Below, piece after piece: positions 12,759 to 14,491 of a stretch of DNA of 14,491 nucleotides. This stretch comes from CAZDOD01 sp964506935 (GTDB lineage Bacteria > Desulfobacterota > Zymogenia > Zymogenales > Zymogenaceae). Location: the NCBI GenBank assembly GCA_964506935.1, contig CAZDOD010000063.1:1-14491 (forward strand). The letters are read 5' to 3'. Within the stretch, counting starts at the first letter, position 1. Every line of letters starts with the position of its first letter. Below the pieces are notes generated by a model. That model ran no database searches, had not been told where the DNA came from, and saw only the letters and a list, made by a program, of their open reading frames with translations. The position numbers were made by a program, and so were the translations under genes.

Positions 12759-13733
12759 CTATCTCTTTATCTTCCCCGGCAGTATAAAGGGATACCCCCT
12801 CCTCGTAAGCCTCGTCCTGATGAATCTATCGATCTTTCTGAAAAACATCCACAACCGCCAGATCCATGCGTCCTCGGTGTAGTAGCTCTTTACTTTCTTT
12901 GCGGTTATCGGCTCGATTTTGAGGTCTTTGGCCTCTTTTTTGAAGAAATCGTTTGCGACATCAATGAGCCCGGGTATCAGCTCCGGGAGCTGCTCCTTAT
13001 AAAAATTTGCGATCAGGTCGACCACTACGAGGTGAAAATCGTAGTAGCGGGTCATTACGTCCTCCAAAAAGAGCCACCTGATTACCCACAGGAGAAAAGA
13101 CGGCGCGGCCCGGAGGAGGAGTTCGGGGTCAAGCTGCTCGACGCCATCCCTCCTGATAAAGGGGGTGCTGGTATCGAGGTAGTAGAATTTCGTTTTTTCG
13201 GTGACTCTGGGCTTTTTCGGGTCGTAGTCGATGATCGACCAGTTGGAGATTTGCCCGTCTATCCCTATCTCGAGTTTTTTGTCTTTCTTGTTGAAGTCCC
13301 AGACCTTTTTGAGCTCGCGGAGTACGAGCCTCACCATAAGCATGACCTCGTCGGTCTTTAAGGCGTGTATTGCGCGGTTTCCGACAGAATCCGGCAGGAG
13401 CTTTTTCTGGACGTCGAACATCACCATGAGCCCGTCGGCCCTCGTTATCATGGCGCCGTCATAGGCTGGTATATCGAGCCCCACCCTACTAGTGAGTATT
13501 TCGTTGTAATCGGAATACATCTTCTCGTACTGCTCCACCTCTTTGGTGTTTTTGAAGATGGGCATCCGTTTGTAAGCAAGGTCCCTGTGTCCCTCTTTTC
13601 CTATCTCGAAGACCGTGGACATTTCGCCGTAGCCGAGGATCGATGCGGGGATCTTGCTCCTCTCCGGGTGTCTCGGGTCAAGCCCCTCCTCGAATTTCTT
13701 GAGGAGGTCTTTGTCGATATTTAATTTACCCAT
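12759..13733 (-). CDS. Kinase-fold-like protein of unknown function (324 aa)
   Basis: I do not recognise a named function; it may belong to a DUF6206-like family, recalled only loosely. Several residues match the protein-kinase/aminoglycoside-phosphotransferase fold in the right order: a glycine-containing loop ILGYGEMSTVFEI (residues 32-44), a candidate ATP-binding lysine K55 in LAYKRMP, a hinge-like GLMVMFDVQKKLL around 101-113, a D-x4-N catalytic-loop pattern D159/N164 in GIDGQISNWSII, and a candidate metal-binding aspartate D187 in FYYLDTSTPF. The C-terminal 130 residues are helical with aromatic and basic stretches (WRLWMFFRKIDRFIRTRLTR). No signal peptide. The gene stands alone, convergent with the sulfatase gene, behind a weak GAGGG Shine-Dalgarno. 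The plus-strand frame across it is proline- and glutamate-rich and is judged a shadow. Confidence 0.75.
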   Translation of the reverse strand: MGKLNIDKDLLKKFEEGLDPRHPERSKIPASILGYGEMSTVFEIGKEGHRDLAYKRMPIFKNTKEVEQYEKMYSDYNEILTSRVGLDIPAYDGAMITRADGLMVMFDVQKKLLPDSVGNRAIHALKTDEVMLMVRLVLRELKKVWDFNKKDKKLEIGIDGQISNWSIIDYDPKKPRVTEKTKFYYLDTSTPFIRRDGVEQLDPELLLRAAPSFLLWVIRWLFLEDVMTRYYDFHLVVVDLIANFYKEQLPELIPGLIDVANDFFKKEAKDLKIEPITAKKVKSYYTEDAWIWRLWMFFRKIDRFIRTRLTRRGYPFILPGKIKR

Positions 13734-13831
13734 AATATAAAACCCTCACTATTAATCCGTTATTAAAAAATACTATGATTGGTTACTCATATTCCCTGGG
13801 TGTGTACTATTGGGCCAGTTTTTCTGCTAAA

Positions 13832-13860
13832 CAAATATCACTTGGGGTGATATGTGTCAA
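13832..13860 (-). promoter_or_regulatory. Promoter-like site with a 19-bp dyad in the spacer
   Basis: On the minus strand TTGACA (plus 13855-13860) is followed 17 nt later by TATTTG (plus 13832-13837), a perfect -35 with a poor -10. Nearly the whole spacer is a dyad with arms ATATCAC (13835-13841) and GTGATAT (13847-13853). A weak -10 with a dyad between the hexamers is what an activated or repressed promoter looks like. It would drive the kinase-like gene with a leader of about 90 nt. Confidence 0.45.
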
Positions 13861-14194
13861 GAAAATGTTGATGAGTTTAGGGAGTACCTTTTGTATGGAT
13901 GTAGAGGTTTGCTTTTCCCGAAATAGGTTATAGAATCCTGTAATACACATGAAAGATTAAAATACAGGTATTATCCTAAATTGTGTATTATTTTCTTTGG
14001 TGGTCATCATAGTAATTTGTAGCGTTATCTAAAGTTATCTTCTATTCTATAAAACATGTTTTAGAAAGAAAGTATTATCAACATAAAAAATAATTATTAA
14101 GAATATTCGCACAACTTGAAAATAGGGTGAGTAAAAGTGATTAAAAATAATAGAAAATATCAAAAAAATATTTCCCCAAAGTGAAAAAAATGAA
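13861..14194. other. AT-rich intergenic region upstream of the thiolase gene
   Basis: No reading frame with a ribosome binding site is visible. It holds a perfect 14-bp palindrome TAAAACATGTTTTA at 14050-14063 and a looser pair CCTGTA (13937-13942) with TACAGG (13963-13968). The palindrome could be a regulator site for the thiolase gene, but it lies about 140 nt upstream of the predicted promoter. Confidence 0.4.
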
Positions 14195-14223
14195 TTGCCA
14201 TTCAGAAAAAAGTATGAGATAAT
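14195..14223 (+). promoter_or_regulatory. Probable sigma-70 promoter of the thiolase gene
   Basis: TTGCCA (14195-14200) and GATAAT (14218-14223) with a 17-nt spacer; each hexamer differs from consensus at one base. The predicted start near 14230 gives a leader of about 65 nt with AAGGAG in front of the ATG. The region is AT-rich, which raises the chance of accidental matches. Confidence 0.5.
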
Positions 14224-14293
14224 CTGAAGTCGTTTTTGAACTATTTATGATAGATTTTAGAAAAAGTGGAAAATTTCAGAAAGGAGTCAATCA

Positions 14294-14491
14294 ATGAAAG
14301 AATGCGTAATTGTTGACGGAGTGAGATCCCCTAACGTTCGCGCTCATGCCGAAAAGGGGTGGCTCCGAAATTCCAGGCCCGAGGAGATCCTGATCAAGGT
14401 CTACGAGGCCCTTTTTAAGAGAAACCCTAAGGTCAAGCCGGAAGATGTCGAGGCCGTCTTTTGCGGCACGGCAAACCAGGCCGGCATGCAG
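14294..14491 (+). CDS. Thiolase (acetyl-CoA acyltransferase) N-terminus, cut by the window end
   Basis: Only the first 66 codons are present. The translation opens with MKECVIVDGVRSPNVRAHAEKG, where IVDGVRSP corresponds to the IVxAxRTP start of thiolases, and continues to VEAVFCGTANQAGMQ, matching the VxxVxxGxxxQAG strand before the active-site region. The catalytic cysteine (around residue 90) and later His/Cys lie beyond the window. It would cleave 3-ketoacyl-CoA in beta-oxidation or condense acetyl-CoA; this type is often FadA/FadI-like and paired with a 3-hydroxyacyl-CoA dehydrogenase, which might follow downstream. AAGGAG lies 7-8 nt before the ATG, giving a confident start. Confidence 0.88.
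   Translation, partial: MKECVIVDGVRSPNVRAHAEKGWLRNSRPEEILIKVYEALFKRNPKVKPEDVEAVFCGTANQAGMQ

Noticed and set aside
12747..13361. 204-codon open frame on the plus strand opposite the kinase-like gene
   Set aside because: Its translation is low in family-like features and rich in P, E and V as expected from an antisense shadow; the minus-strand frame is longer and carries ordered motif residues.

Overview
The window looks like a piece of a Gram-negative bacterial genome. Shine-Dalgarno sequences are canonical, there are TTG and GTG as well as ATG starts, three promoters are near-consensus sigma-70 type, and export uses Tat signals and a possible lipobox. The thiolase start, the iron-sulfur flavoprotein and the small RRM protein resemble those of Desulfobacterota ('Deltaproteobacteria') and related uncultured lineages, but that placement is my impression from family resemblance, not a computed result. 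A run of 10 Ns marks a draft, scaffolded assembly, plausibly metagenomic. I saw no rRNA, tRNA, CRISPR array or transposase.

Layout. Positions 83-808: a flavodoxin-fold iron-sulfur flavoprotein on the plus strand. Positions 963-3544, all minus strand: a cyclase-family protein with a substituted metal motif, a class I methyltransferase, a GNAT acetyltransferase and a small RRM RNA-binding protein with its own promoter, long leader and terminator. Positions 3847-5739, plus strand: a cysteine-poor Rrf2-type regulator behind a perfect TTGACA-N17-TATAAT promoter whose -10 box sits inside an inverted repeat, then a TSUP (TauE/SafE-type) anion transporter gene broken by an apparent misassembly, ending in a strong intrinsic terminator.

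Positions 5921-12640 hold the most interesting block. A strong promoter with a long leader leads into a tight run of a cytoplasmic alkaline-phosphatase-superfamily phosphohydrolase, an APS kinase (CysC), a small exported YIDPGTGS membrane protein and an exported (Tat, probably lipoprotein) phosphohydrolase paralogue. After a 221-nt gap come a polytopic membrane protein and a Tat-exported Cys-type sulfatase. Taken together this suggests an envelope-centred system that makes PAPS and handles phosphate or sulfate esters of a glycan or lipid, but no sulfotransferase, ATP sulfurylase or formylglycine-generating enzyme lies in the window, so the pathway is incomplete as seen.

Positions 12655-12683 carry a perfect 14-bp-arm palindrome of a dispersed-repeat type. 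Positions 12759-13733 (minus) encode an unassigned protein with protein-kinase/APH-like signature residues, behind a promoter-like site with a 19-bp dyad in its spacer. The window ends inside the start of a thiolase gene (14294 onward).
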